Shown piece by piece: positions 41,576 through 53,200 of a stretch of DNA of 64,000 nt (its first letter is position 1; every line of letters starts with the position of its first letter). The stretch lies in NCBI GenBank assembly GCA_017354895.1, contig CP071493.1, positions 8,184,001-8,248,000 on the forward strand, given 5' to 3'. The notes beneath the pieces were generated by a model that saw only the letters and a list, made by a program, of their open reading frames with translations, searched no databases and was not told where the DNA came from. This DNA comes from Podospora comata (Eukaryota > Ascomycota > Sordariomycetes > Sordariales > Podosporaceae). The position numbers and the translations under genes are program-made.

Positions 41576-44500
41576 ATGATGGGCCCGCAGAGGAAGAGAA
41601 AAGATCGGGTCCCACCAGACTCGGGGTCATCTAGACCTTCCCCGCATCGTCCTCAGGATACCTCACTAGGGCAGCACGACCGAAGCTTTGATGGAGGCAA
41701 CCGCAACAATCGGGCAGGAGCAGGTGGCGGCGGTGGTGGGAACAGAAACCTCCGGAGAGATAATCGTCGCGACTCCTCTCAATCTCATATTGCGCCTCCT
41801 CCATCATCAAGCGCTCCGGCTTCAATATCTCCAACCATGGCTCGACCATCGAGTGCCTCTTCGCAAACCCCTCTGCCTCCTTTGACGACAACCGTCACCC
41901 CAACACCAGCACCCCAGTCAGCACCCCCATCTCCCATTCTGGTTGATGAGGATTATACCATCGTCACCGACGACTGCATTAGCAGATGGAGCAAGGGCGC
42001 CCGCCAACAGATCATCGAGCATGGTGTCCAATCTCGCGAGGACGAGGATCTTACCGAGGTCGCTTCCATCTTCCAGGAGCTTGTCTGGTCAGTCAACACC
42101 GGCAGGCTACGCGGCGCCGACGCTGGCGGTGTCGTGAGGGAAATCCTGGGGCCTGAGCCGTCGGAGGAGGAGCGTGAAGCTGGGGCTTTCGACCCGCATA
42201 CTTTGTTCTTGGACACAGTTGGCAGTTATTCCGACACCCAGACGGACTCCGTACGACAGCAGTTTCAGGATTTCATGATGGCTAGCGGGGTCTCTCTGTC
42301 CCTTATGCGCGTCGATCTTGACCCTTCAGTTCTGGCGCCTCTCGAGCTGGTTCGCGACACCTTTTTCAGAATGAGTATTCGCACCTCCACCAATTTGCTC
42401 TACCGCCAGGCAAGTTACAACCTGTTGCGTGAGGAAACCGAGGGCTTCTCCAAGCTAGTGACGGAAATCTTCACCACGTGTTCCAACGAGCCGGCCTCTT
42501 CGGAGGTTGTACAGGATACTTTTAACAAGGTTATGGGCCTTATTGGGACCTTCGATCTGAATCCCGGCCGAGTTCTCGACATTACATTGGATGTTTTTGC
42601 CGCCATTCTCGTCAAGCAGTTCCGTTTCTTCATCAAGTTTCTTCGCTTCAGCTCGTGGTGGCCGCGAAGCCAACTCACATTGCCAACCGATACCTACGTT
42701 GGCGGGCTTCCATTATGGGCCCACCCAGATCACGAGAGTCCATTCAACAGTGAGGAGGAGGATGCGATGGCGGCGGCCCAGCGTTTGCAACGAGATATCG
42801 CCTTCTGGGAGAGGGCCCGCCAAGTCAAACTCGACGCCTTCTTTGAACTGGGTGGTAGACAGCTTACTGCTGCCGACGAAGAACGACTGGCGAACGGCAC
42901 TGCTGCAAAGAACGCAGAATCCGAGATTGAGAAGGAGTGGATTAGGATCACCAGAACACTTCCGCCTTGCGGTAACCGCGACGCCGCTCAGATGCTTGGC
43001 TTCAAGTTGCGCTTTTACACGTCGGATGCCAGAGACCCAGAAGATACCCTTCCCGCCAACCTATTGTACCTCACAGCACTCTTGATCAAAGTGGGTTTCA
43101 TATCCTTGACAGATATCTGGAACTTTATCTGGCCCCGCGACGAGGAGATGGAGGAAACTAGAGCCGAAAAAATGAAGGAGCTGGAGGAGAAAGAAAGGGC
43201 TAATCGCCCTGGCGCCGCCAAGAATGCTCTGATGATGGCTGGTGCTCTACCGGACGAGGGCCCCTCCGGCCAGCCCATCATATCTTCCCGCCGCGATGCC
43301 GCTTCAAACAAGGCCGATACGGAAATGAAGGGTGCGGACTCTACGGAAGACAAGCCGAAGCTCCCCAAGCCCCAGGACCAAAAGCTTCATCTTCTCCACT
43401 GTCTTCTTATCATCGGTGCTCTTCCAGAGGCGCTTTTTATGATTGGACGACACGACTGGGTTCTTGAGGCCGATCCGGAAACCGTGACCTTGCTTCACCG
43501 AATCCTTAGACACTCTATCGATGTTGTCTACAACCAGAGCCGCCCGACGGCAGCGGCGTCAACCGACTGCCCCCCCAAAGCAATGCCTGACATGGATCAG
43601 AGTGGTGTGACCAAAGGCAGTATCAGGGTCAGCACGGCACCTCCTAAGCGTCCTTTGAAATGGCCTCACGTCGACAAGAATGATCACGACGGCTCCAACT
43701 ACCGGTTCTATTGGGACGAGTGGGCTGATAACGTCCCTGTTTGTCAGACAGTCGACGACCTGTTTACCCTCTTCGATACCCTGATGAATGTGGTGGGCGT
43801 CAACATCGGCCTGGATGCTGATCTGATGGCCAAACTTAGCAGCATCGGCACCAAGAGTCTTGCAGATGATCAATCGTCAGAAAATGTCAGCCGGTGGCTT
43901 GATATTCTCAAACGTCTCTTGGTGCCAGCGCTGAGCCTGGGGGAAACCAACACTTCGGTGGCTGACAGTGTGTGGAACCTTCTCAAGCAATATCCCATCA
44001 GCATTCGGTATAACATCTATGCCGAGTGGTACCAAGGGTCTATTTCTCGACTAGAACCCATTCGAAAGGCTTTTGCAAAGACCAGATTGGAGACACTCAA
44101 CATTCTCAAGCGGTTGTCGCTCACCAACATTCCAGAAATGGCCAAGAGTCTGGCCAAGATTGCTTATCCATCCCCAGGAATCGTCTGCAAAGTCTCACTC
44201 TCCCAAATTGAATCCTACAGCAACTTCATCGAGGCTTTTGTCGAATGCACCAAATACTTTACGGATCTTGGATATGACGTCTTGGTCTGGTCGGTCCTGA
44301 GCTCTCTCGGTGGCCAACAGAGAAGTCGTACTCAGGAGGACTCAGTTCTGCTCACGAGCAGATGGTTACAAGCGCTGTCCAAGTTTTCCGGCAGAGTCTT
44401 TCAGCGCTATGCCAATGTTGACTCGTCCCCAATCCTTCGATATGTTCACAACCAACTCCTCCAAGGAAACTCGACTGATCTCGTCATTTTGAAGGAGTTG

Positions 44501-47500
44501 GTTGTGTCAATGGGCGGTGTCGTGTCCGACCTTGACTTCACGGATGCCCAGTTGCACGCTATGACGGGTGGCGAGTTACTTCGGCGTGAGACTCTGATCA
44601 ATCTCGGCGACAAGCGGGCGGCGTCTACTCGTAGCGCTGAGCGTCTCATGAGGGCGTTGACGAGCTCCAAGTTAGCAGGCCAACTTCTCATCAACATCGC
44701 TCAGTACCGGCAGAACGCCATCTATGCTGAGGAAGGCGGTGCACGTATCAAATACTTGGCCACCGTCGTTGACGACACCCATCAGATTCTCCTCCAGTAT
44801 CTCGATCTACTGAAGAGCAACTTAGATGCCGTCACCTTCAACAATCTCGTCCCTGACATCCTCCAGCTCATGCGGGACTTTGGCTTGGAGGCCAACCTTG
44901 CCTTTTTGATTCGGCGGTCCAGCATTCGCTGGGAAGTGAAGGGCTCCGCCAACTCAACCGAGCTCGCCAAGGTCGCTGCGGACGCGGATGGTGATGTTGC
45001 AATGGATGCGGCTGATGAGAACGGGGCCTCTGGCTCAGATGGCGCTGAGAATGACTCGCCCAAAGCCCCCGAGAACCGTGTGCCAGAGTCTTTAGCTGAG
45101 GCCCTCGCGCCACTCATCGAAGAGATACCCAGTGTACTCCCACAACAGGATTGGCGATACATCAGCCCATCGTTCTACGTCTTCTTCTGGTCACTCCACC
45201 TAGGCAACCTACTCTTCCCCCAGGAAAGTTACCAAGTGGAGAATAGCAGACTCATCAAGCAGGCAGAAGAAGTCATGAAGGACAGAACGGACATGACTCG
45301 GCACGGGATGAACAAGAAGACCCAGAAACGGAACGAGATCTTGGATCGCCAAAAGCTTCTCTTGAAGGAAATGAACGAAGGCCTCACCCGTTTCTCCAAA
45401 GCTAGAGTACACCTCGGCAGACAAGTCGACAGCTGGTTTCCAGCGCCCATCACCAAGGCTGATGCAGCATCGGACGCGCTTCTCGAGGAGTGCATCTTAC
45501 CCCGTTTGCACCTCTCACCGTTGGATGCCGAATACTGCTTCAGACTGGTCAAGTTTTTGCACGAGTTCTCTACTTCAAACTTCAAGCTCATGTCACTCTA
45601 CGATCGACTCTTCAACCACAACCGTCTCCGGGCCATCATCTTCACCTGCACCGTCCGCGAAGCTGAACATGTTGGCCGGTTCTTGAAGCTCATCCTTGGC
45701 GACCTGTCCAAGTGGCATGGTGATAAGAATGCTTACGAAAAGGAGGCCCTGGGCCTGAAGGAGGTTAGCAAAACTCGCCAGTACCTTGGTTTTGCAACCG
45801 CTTTCGACGCGGATGGAAAGCCAACCGAGTTTGTCGAGCATGATGCCTTCAAAGATCTGCTGTTCAAATGGCACAAGGAACTGAACACCGCCTTGAGATC
45901 TTGCCTGAATGGCATGGAATGGATGCATATTCGCAATGCCATCACCGTTCTCAAGTCCGTCATTGATTACTTCCCCGCCATCAACTTCATGGCCGACAAA
46001 TTTCTGGAGCAGCTCAAGACCATCACTGAACGTGAAGCTGCTTCCAAGAATGCATCCGAATCCGAAATGGGCCACCGTGTCGATCTTTCTGTCACCGCGC
46101 AGACTGCCTACTCCGAACTACAGAAGAGAAAGTCGAAATGGATTCTTGTTCAGGCATTCAGGCCAGGCGCTGTAAGTGGCCACAGCTCCGTCATTACAAG
46201 ACCAACACTAACCATATGCACACAGAAGGGCGATTCGACATCAACGCCTGGGCTCCGTGGCTCCGCAGCAGAATTCAAGCCAGCCGGCTCTCGCGCGCAC
46301 CAAGCCGAAGTTGAAGACGGCGAAGTTACCAAGGACGGAGCAGGCAAGAAGAAGAGTGATTCAAGGGCAAGGGATGAAAAGCACATCCTGCCGAAACCCC
46401 CACCCCCGCGGGAACCTCTGCGAGAGTCTAATGGACCTGGTCAGAGGGTGGGCCCAGCCAACGGCCCATCTGGAAAGCCGAACAGTTCTCGATCGAACCC
46501 AACCGGGCCAGCATCTTCTGGTGGCCGCCCTGAACGGCATGAGCGACATGAGCGTCCGGAGCGGCCGGAACCACCCAAGTTCTCTACCCTCCCACCAGTT
46601 GGTCATGGCCTACCAAACAAACCAGATCTTCCGGCTAGGCCCGAGCCTGCTTTCCCAAGAGGCGCCAACGATAGGTTTGGAGCGACGCGTCACGATAGGC
46701 GTGAGCCTCCAGCTCGCGACGCCCGTGATTTCAGCAGGGACAGTCGCGACTCTCGTGATTCTCGGGAGCTGAGAGAAGCCAGGGATTCACGGGATGCCCA
46801 TCCAGCACACCCACCCCTTCCTTCTCACCCATCGCACGCACGTGATGCTCGTGATGCTCGTGATCCTCGCGATCCCCATGGTCCTCGTGAGGCTAGAGAT
46901 TTCCGCGCTCCAGAAGTTCCACGGTCAGAGCGGCCTCGCGACTTTTCGTCTGATCGACGAGCCACTGATGCTGGTCCGCGGGACCCTGCTCGCGCTTCAG
47001 AGAGGGATTGGTCAACCCGCAGTGAACTGCCACCTCGATGGAATGAGCACGGTGCGCCCGCTGACAGAGACGCCCGTGGTCCTCGTGACCGGGCGCCACA
47101 TGCTTCCGGTCGACATGATCCAAGAGGACCTAGAGAACCACCAGTGGGACAATCTCCTCAGACCAGTTCGGCATCGAATGCGTCCCAAGATCCGCCCACT
47201 CATCCAGATCGTGCTCGTGCTATTGCGGATGTTGATCGGCCCGACATCATCAACCCAGCTAGAGCCGCGCTCATCAACGACAGCAGAGATGCGCCTCCTC
47301 GTTCGGGTCATAGAGATCAGCTCCGCGATCGGCCTGGTCGGACTGAATCGCCGAGACGAACAGATCACTCCGCGGCGAATGCAGCACAGCCTGACAACTC
47401 GCGGGATGAGCGACATGGGCGTCACCGTCACTCGGATCATCATAATACGAGCCGGGAAGGTCGTCCAGACAGCTTACCATCGCATCCCCGTCAGGATCGC

Positions 47501-49171
47501 ACTCAAGATCATGGCTCCTCACACTCTCGTCCGGATCGCAACACAGATCACACTCAGCCTCATGGACGCCAGGATCGCAACAATGAAAATGCTCCGTCCC
47601 AGCCTCGCCAGGATCGGAATATCGACAATGCGCCATCACAGCCCCGCTCGGACCGCAATGCTGAGCGCGATGACAGAACGGCGGGGTCTAGGGATGCTTC
47701 ATTTGGTGGCCCGCCGCGCTCGGATTCGGACCATGGTAGACTGAACCAGCAGGATCCCAACTACGGCCGGCTCCAACCCATCCAGTCGGTGGTTGACATG
47801 CCTACCGGAGCTCCCCCGTCCGGACCCAGAGGTAGAGGTGGTAGGAACACAAACAGAATGGGTCCTGCCAACGGGGTGTCTATGCGTCCCGATACTAGGC
47901 CTTCTGTGCCTGAGTCAGTTCGCCCCGCGTCGCCTGAGCGTCAAGTGCCTACTGGGCCCGCGGCAGGCCGGCAGCGGCAGCAACAGCGCGGTAACCAGTT
48001 TGAGAAAACCAACTCTCCCACTGTTCCTACAGCGCCTGCGGCAGGTGTTCATCCAGATAGAATGCGGCATATCAACAATCAGCAAGCGCCCAGCGCACCC
48101 TCCCCGCCTCCTGGACCACCCACTGGCCCGTCTGGTATCCACCCAGATCGTCTGAACCAGATCTCGGGTACTCCTTCCGGCACCGCATCTCACTCAAGGC
48201 CACCGATCAACACACCTGATCGGCCATCCATGTCGGCACCGAACACGGGGTCAAGGCAGGCACCTCCACCCCTGAACACGGACTTTGCCACGCCTACCGG
48301 CCCAGCAGCGTCTAACGACCGCATGAGGTCCGGTGGGAGACAGCTTAGGAACATCCAAAGCATGATTGACAAGACGTCTATGGAGAACAACCGCGGTCCT
48401 GGACTGCGGATGAGTCGCTCTCGTCCTAACTTGGCGGGTTCAGACGCGCAGATTCTCGCTGGCTCTTCTCCTGTCACGACTCCTGTTCAGGAACGCCCCG
48501 AGCCATTCCCGCGGGATTCTGGGCGCCGTGATGTGAATGTCGACCGTGCTCCAGCTGCACCTGTTCCTATTCAGGTGGTAGGAGACAGCCGGTCGAATGG
48601 AGACGACTATGGATCAAGCCGTAACGAGCACGACAGAAGTCGCCGGGAACATAGGAGTGATCGCAGCAACCGGCCATCTAGGACTAGCAGTCGAGAGCGC
48701 AATCCCGACCGTGACCGCGACGCCAAGGAGCCACGGGACTACAACCACAGGCGATCAGGCGTTTCTTCATCCGGCGTCCCGAGTGCTGGCCGCGATGATA
48801 GGGATCCGAATGCTCCCCGCCGCTCCGGCCGTGAATCTCTTTCGGGTGGTGGGGGAAGGGACATGCCGCCAGCTGGACCGCGCGAGCCTACTCATCGTGG
48901 CAGCAATCGCAGTGATGGCAATGCTGGTCCACGGAGCGATGCGGTACAACTTGGAAGGAATGATGGGCATGGTGGTGGTGGTCAGGACTACGGCTCCGGT
49001 CGGACAGGCCCTCCACGTGGAGGCATGCCGCAGCCCAGGGACTCAAGAGGGCCTCCCAGGCAGCCCAGCGACCAGCATGGTGATGGACGGAATGGGGGGA
49101 ATGATAGGAAGCGGAGGAGCGAAGGGTTGGACTCTGGGAATCATCAGGACAAGCGGCCACGTCGGAGTTAG
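41576..49171 (+). CDS. THO2: THO complex subunit 2
   Basis: Two exons, 41576-46171 and 46226-49171, around a 54-nt intron (GTAAGT donor, ACTAACC branch site, CACACAG acceptor) encode 2,513 residues. Tho2 is the scaffold of the THO/TREX complex, which couples transcription to mRNP packaging and export. After a basic, low-complexity N terminus (MMGPQRKRKDR) the first 1,530 residues are a helical alpha-solenoid typical of THOC2, with blocks such as YNIYAEWYQGS and LAKIAYPSPGIVCKVSLSQIE. The remaining about 980 residues are a disordered RNA-binding-like tail, rich in Arg/Asp repeats (RDSRDSRDSREL), Pro and Gln/Asn, and ending in basic KRPRRS. The frame is open 19 codons upstream without an ATG; the two adjacent ATGs at 41576 and 41579 are the best starts. 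It is divergent from MET2. Confidence 0.93.
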   Translation: MMGPQRKRKDRVPPDSGSSRPSPHRPQDTSLGQHDRSFDGGNRNNRAGAGGGGGGNRNLRRDNRRDSSQSHIAPPPSSSAPASISPTMARPSSASSQTPLPPLTTTVTPTPAPQSAPPSPILVDEDYTIVTDDCISRWSKGARQQIIEHGVQSREDEDLTEVASIFQELVWSVNTGRLRGADAGGVVREILGPEPSEEEREAGAFDPHTLFLDTVGSYSDTQTDSVRQQFQDFMMASGVSLSLMRVDLDPSVLAPLELVRDTFFRMSIRTSTNLLYRQASYNLLREETEGFSKLVTEIFTTCSNEPASSEVVQDTFNKVMGLIGTFDLNPGRVLDITLDVFAAILVKQFRFFIKFLRFSSWWPRSQLTLPTDTYVGGLPLWAHPDHESPFNSEEEDAMAAAQRLQRDIAFWERARQVKLDAFFELGGRQLTAADEERLANGTAAKNAESEIEKEWIRITRTLPPCGNRDAAQMLGFKLRFYTSDARDPEDTLPANLLYLTALLIKVGFISLTDIWNFIWPRDEEMEETRAEKMKELEEKERANRPGAAKNALMMAGALPDEGPSGQPIISSRRDAASNKADTEMKGADSTEDKPKLPKPQDQKLHLLHCLLIIGALPEALFMIGRHDWVLEADPETVTLLHRILRHSIDVVYNQSRPTAAASTDCPPKAMPDMDQSGVTKGSIRVSTAPPKRPLKWPHVDKNDHDGSNYRFYWDEWADNVPVCQTVDDLFTLFDTLMNVVGVNIGLDADLMAKLSSIGTKSLADDQSSENVSRWLDILKRLLVPALSLGETNTSVADSVWNLLKQYPISIRYNIYAEWYQGSISRLEPIRKAFAKTRLETLNILKRLSLTNIPEMAKSLAKIAYPSPGIVCKVSLSQIESYSNFIEAFVECTKYFTDLGYDVLVWSVLSSLGGQQRSRTQEDSVLLTSRWLQALSKFSGRVFQRYANVDSSPILRYVHNQLLQGNSTDLVILKELVVSMGGVVSDLDFTDAQLHAMTGGELLRRETLINLGDKRAASTRSAERLMRALTSSKLAGQLLINIAQYRQNAIYAEEGGARIKYLATVVDDTHQILLQYLDLLKSNLDAVTFNNLVPDILQLMRDFGLEANLAFLIRRSSIRWEVKGSANSTELAKVAADADGDVAMDAADENGASGSDGAENDSPKAPENRVPESLAEALAPLIEEIPSVLPQQDWRYISPSFYVFFWSLHLGNLLFPQESYQVENSRLIKQAEEVMKDRTDMTRHGMNKKTQKRNEILDRQKLLLKEMNEGLTRFSKARVHLGRQVDSWFPAPITKADAASDALLEECILPRLHLSPLDAEYCFRLVKFLHEFSTSNFKLMSLYDRLFNHNRLRAIIFTCTVREAEHVGRFLKLILGDLSKWHGDKNAYEKEALGLKEVSKTRQYLGFATAFDADGKPTEFVEHDAFKDLLFKWHKELNTALRSCLNGMEWMHIRNAITVLKSVIDYFPAINFMADKFLEQLKTITEREAASKNASESEMGHRVDLSVTAQTAYSELQKRKSKWILVQAFRPGAVSGHSSVITRPTLTICTQKGDSTSTPGLRGSAAEFKPAGSRAHQAEVEDGEVTKDGAGKKKSDSRARDEKHILPKPPPPREPLRESNGPGQRVGPANGPSGKPNSSRSNPTGPASSGGRPERHERHERPERPEPPKFSTLPPVGHGLPNKPDLPARPEPAFPRGANDRFGATRHDRREPPARDARDFSRDSRDSRDSRELREARDSRDAHPAHPPLPSHPSHARDARDARDPRDPHGPREARDFRAPEVPRSERPRDFSSDRRATDAGPRDPARASERDWSTRSELPPRWNEHGAPADRDARGPRDRAPHASGRHDPRGPREPPVGQSPQTSSASNASQDPPTHPDRARAIADVDRPDIINPARAALINDSRDAPPRSGHRDQLRDRPGRTESPRRTDHSAANAAQPDNSRDERHGRHRHSDHHNTSREGRPDSLPSHPRQDRTQDHGSSHSRPDRNTDHTQPHGRQDRNNENAPSQPRQDRNIDNAPSQPRSDRNAERDDRTAGSRDASFGGPPRSDSDHGRLNQQDPNYGRLQPIQSVVDMPTGAPPSGPRGRGGRNTNRMGPANGVSMRPDTRPSVPESVRPASPERQVPTGPAAGRQRQQQRGNQFEKTNSPTVPTAPAAGVHPDRMRHINNQQAPSAPSPPPGPPTGPSGIHPDRLNQISGTPSGTASHSRPPINTPDRPSMSAPNTGSRQAPPPLNTDFATPTGPAASNDRMRSGGRQLRNIQSMIDKTSMENNRGPGLRMSRSRPNLAGSDAQILAGSSPVTTPVQERPEPFPRDSGRRDVNVDRAPAAPVPIQVVGDSRSNGDDYGSSRNEHDRSRREHRSDRSNRPSRTSSRERNPDRDRDAKEPRDYNHRRSGVSSSGVPSAGRDDRDPNAPRRSGRESLSGGGGRDMPPAGPREPTHRGSNRSDGNAGPRSDAVQLGRNDGHGGGGQDYGSGRTGPPRGGMPQPRDSRGPPRQPSDQHGDGRNGGNDRKRRSEGLDSGNHQDKRPRRS
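46172..46225 (+). other. THO2: 54-nt in-frame intron of THO2
   Basis: GTAAGT donor, ACTAACC branch site and CACACAG acceptor. It lies exactly between codons (GA/KG), is 18 codons long and has no stop in frame, so it is invisible to reading frame alone. Confidence 0.8.
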
Positions 49172-49491
49172 CAACACAGGTATGGTCAAGGTCCGAACGA
49201 TAGGAGGATTCAGTGAGGTGGTCAAAGAGATTTAACGGGGTTGGTTATGGAGGAATTTCTGAAGGGGGAAGAAGAAGAAGATTTGACCAAGGAAGAAAAA
49301 GTGAGGATTTCTGTGTTGGGACGGGATCATGAATGGTCATTGGTCATCACATCATATTTTCATCTGGTCAGTCGACGTCTACTCCATACCATTTTTTGTG
49401 ATTTGGAAGGAAGGAAAGAGTGGTTGTTTTCTTTTATACCGGACGGACTCGACCTTCTTCGACAGCGAAATTGTTTCATTGAATGTTTTAT

Positions 49492-49513
49492 TACCTACCT
49501 ACTACCTACCTAC
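49492..49513. repeat. Short (TACC)n tandem repeat
   Basis: Five to six TACC units with one interruption, downstream of THO2. Confidence 0.75.
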
Positions 49514-50188
49514 CCTTTTTCCCAACGACCAGAAAAAGTCAGACGAGATTGCGAAAGCGAGAAAGGAAAGTAAGGGGAGAAATTATAATTGTACCAACAT
49601 CAAACCAAAACCAAAACCCTTGTGCCAACCCCCCCCCCTCCCCGAAACCTACGAACCTACGTGCGCGATGCGATACAGCAAAAGTTACGACTGCCTCTTC
49701 TCTACTACTTTACGATTTTGAGATACCCGGTGACAGAGTTGCCATTACTATTCTTGTTTATATATTTGAATTTGTTTGCTAGAGCGCTATGCATTGGTAG
49801 ACATGAATATTCGGTAGATATGCTATCCCCAACATATGAAAAAGGGGTATAGGCGTTTAAAAATCTCGATATGATGGGAAGTTTTTGTGGAAAATTTAAG
49901 TTGGGAGGACGGGTCAAGGTTAAGGGATATAGCGTGTTTTGTTTCAGCAGGGATTTGGCAAGGGGAGCTCTTGCTTGATCAGGTAGCGTCTGGGGAATAA
50001 AAGAGGAGTTTACGAGTAGATCATTTGTATTTGTGAGGAGTATCAAAGGTGTCTAGAATCGTGTCAGCGGAATGACCAGGCTTGCTGGTTATTGCGGCAG
50101 GCGAGGGAGGTGGGAGATCTGAGCTTGATGACAGATCTCGAGTGGCTCTTGAAGTCCTGGTGATTGATGAAGTCGGAAGATGGAGTGA

Positions 50189-50286
50189 GGTAATGTGTTA
50201 TTGTGGTAATATGGTAGAGTGTTAATGTGGTAAAGGGGTGATGTGATGTTGTGTTAAGGTGCTAATGTGCAAAAGTGGCATTGTGT
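50189..50286. repeat. Degenerate tandem repeat, GTGTTAATGTGGTAA-like
   Basis: About 100 bases made of irregular copies of a G/T-rich 10-15-mer (GTGTTATTGTGGTAAT, GTGTTAATGTGGTAAA, GTGTTAAGGTGCTAATGTG). On the plus strand it contains very few C residues. Confidence 0.65.
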
Positions 50287-53200
50287 CAAAGGGAAAGCAA
50301 AACAGAGACAGTGTACGAAGCTTTAGAAGCCGCTCTGGGACGGCTGGAATTGTTGGATTTTGTTTGGTATTACAGCAGACTCTGGCATGTCTGATAATCT
50401 CAGAACTGGCGATGCCGTTGCTAGCATTGCCGTCAGTCAGTGAACACACTACCCCAAGAAGTCTGTGCTACCATCGCTCCTTCCACTCTAGAGTACCTTC
50501 TCCTTATACCATCGCTCCCTACCAATCTGTCAGTATTAGTCCATTTCATCATTCTTTCCCAACCACGTCATCCCTGCCCATCTTGACTCCTCCTTCCCCC
50601 CCAGAGAGGTATTGCACGTGTCTGACAGAAGGCACGCTCCTTTCAATTTGCCCCAAGGTAGGAACTCCCTACCCCTTGCTCTGTTTTTGCACTTTCCTTC
50701 TTAACCAACACTTGATGCGGCTCTTGACACCTTACGTCTGGCCACAGCCTTCTCACGATAATTCCTCATCCTTACCCTCAGCTCTCGACCTCACCCAAGC
50801 CTCCAAGCCTCCAAGCATCGGACCGCGCACCTTGCCTTCCCAACGTTTTCCCTCCCGCAATAACGCCAACCATTCTTCTCTCTCCAACATGTCCAGCAAA
50901 TCCTATTTCCCCGGTGTGTGCGCGGTGTGTGCCCAGTTAGAATGGCATGCGCCAACACTGCATTAATGCCCTACCTTCCCATACATGCGGAACATGCAAA
51001 ACTGGCAAACACACCTGCCAACCGCTCAATACATGCAGCCCCCTTCCCGACGGCCCGCGTCCGCCTACATCTCTGGTCTTTGCCACAGTTTACTGCTGTT
51101 TACTGCTGAGTCTAGAACTGCTGAGCGATCTGTGTCAATCGCAGCGCATTTCATCCTATAATCGTGAGGACTATGACGGCAGGAGTACAGTCATCAATCA
51201 TGGACGTCACCGCCACCATGATTGACAGTCACACAAGCCCTACGAGGTAGGAAGCTATTGCGCTAGGCATCTCCGGCCTCATCAATCTTTCGGCTCATCA
51301 ACTGCACCGGGAGACTGAGTGCGAGACCTAATGAATGTATTGAAGCGGCGTAGGCCCACATGGAACGCTCGGATTGCTTCCCCATGTCGTTGCGGGCTCA
51401 GCCGTTGTGACACCGGACAGTGAGTGAGAGGCTATGTGTAAGCCTGCAGGACCTCTTCCACATATCCTCAATGCGGCCGGTTTTTGTTTCCTCGAGCCTC
51501 GTCTCCCGCATCATCGTGAGGTGCTGTCCATCGATTGTTGGCTGAACCAACACACATCCAATCCAACAAGCCAATTCAGTTTCCAACGTGGGCGAGAGGG
51601 GGAAAAAGGGGCAATAATGTCATGTGAACCGCCTCCCCCCTCATCCCTTGCATCAACAGCACTTTTTGAACACGTCACAACGCAGCTTTCACAGACGTGG
51701 GAGGAAATGTGTGCGCGGGTAGACTCCCCAGTCTATGAGATAGATGAAGATGGCTTTGGAGAGGGAAATGGGTATTACCCCTTCAAAACTCCAAGTCTGC
51801 AACTTACCACCCTCCCGCTCCTGCAGTGGCACATGCCACACCAACATTGACTTGTCCACCACTGCTCTTTGACAGAGAGAACAATGGGGGTTGAAAAGAA
51901 AAACTGAGAGTTTGCTGACCTCTCTTTCTTGTTTCTCTCAGATCGCACAGAGCATGGTTGGCCCATGGTTCATGCTGTGTCGCCACCCCTCAAGCTTACC
52001 ACTCCTACACCCTCAAGTTCGACTCGAATTGACCGGATATGATGGAAATGGGGCACTTAATGTCCGTTCCGGTTTTCGGTGAGTGCTGCCGTCTAGGTCG
52101 TAGGGGCAATCAATATGAAGAAGACTCGCAAACTGTAAGGAAAACTAAAACACAAAACGGTAGATGACAAAGAACATAGCCACACATGCACGTCTAGAAA
52201 CGCCGATATAACACTTTGATTTCATTTCTTTGTAGATCTTATTTACTTTGTAATCTGAGTAAGCTGTCATACTCGGTTAGGAGACAGGTTAATCACCCAG
52301 ATTCCTATCCATCAGGTTCGAAAATTCCCATGTTCACAGATCTCGATCAGAGACACTTTTGGCGAAACTCTATGAGCAAGTGGCACCCTTTCGCACCGAG
52401 TCCCGACGACACAATGGTATGACCTTGAGGGACATAGACAGACAATGTGGCGTTGATCCCCCCATCATAGCTAACCTCCTTCTCGATCGCCACGGGATGG
52501 AGGGACTGGTATACCGTCGAACGGGCGACAAAAAGGTGCAAGGTTTCATCAGCCTACCTAACCAGTCCAGTTGGGTGCGAAAAGATGTCTTCCCTCCCGG
52601 ATTACACACGACTCGAACGAATCGGCATCTTCCAAAACCCATCAACCGGCAAATTCCCCTCCCTCAAAACCCAATGAGATAAGTAGCGCATGCAGCCGCA
52701 ACCCTCTCCTCATGGTTCGACAATCCCCCCCGTATAAGCCACTTGTATCCTTGGCTGGCTGATGCGATCGCGATTGTACCCCAATGGAGGAGAAGCAAAA
52801 AGGCAACGTTGAACAGAAGGGTAGCACGCAAAAACCTCGAGAGGGTGCGATTCTTCGAGATTCCGAGTTTTTCCCTCGAGGCCCACGAGGCAGTTCTTCA
52901 AAGGTCCTCAGTAACAAAAGGAAAACCTTGCATCGAGCGAGGCAGAGGAGACCTCCACGAATCATGTCGTGCCAGCGACCACCTGCATTCATTGGCCGGC
53001 AGACAACCATTTATCGAAACCCAACCCACACCTTTCGGCGTCGAGAAGAACAAGAGTGAGAAGGGCGCGCTTACGCTTCGCTCACGTGTTGGCGCATACA
53101 AAAGTCTTATGAACAAACAGCACCGAGGTGTGGTAGTTGTGAAGTGAAGGTTGTAAGATATGTCATGTATCTCCCTGCGCGAGGTAAGGTATGCAACCTT

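Noticed and set aside
50259-50966. 235-codon plus-strand open frame
   Set aside because: Begins inside the degenerate G/T repeat and continues into C/T-rich DNA; the content is low-complexity Ser/Pro/Leu expected from composition.
51434-51850. 138-codon plus-strand frame (or 77 codons from 51617)
   Set aside because: Somewhat protein-like near ALFEHVTTQLSQTWEEM but no family, no splicing evidence and no start context; kept only as a remark.
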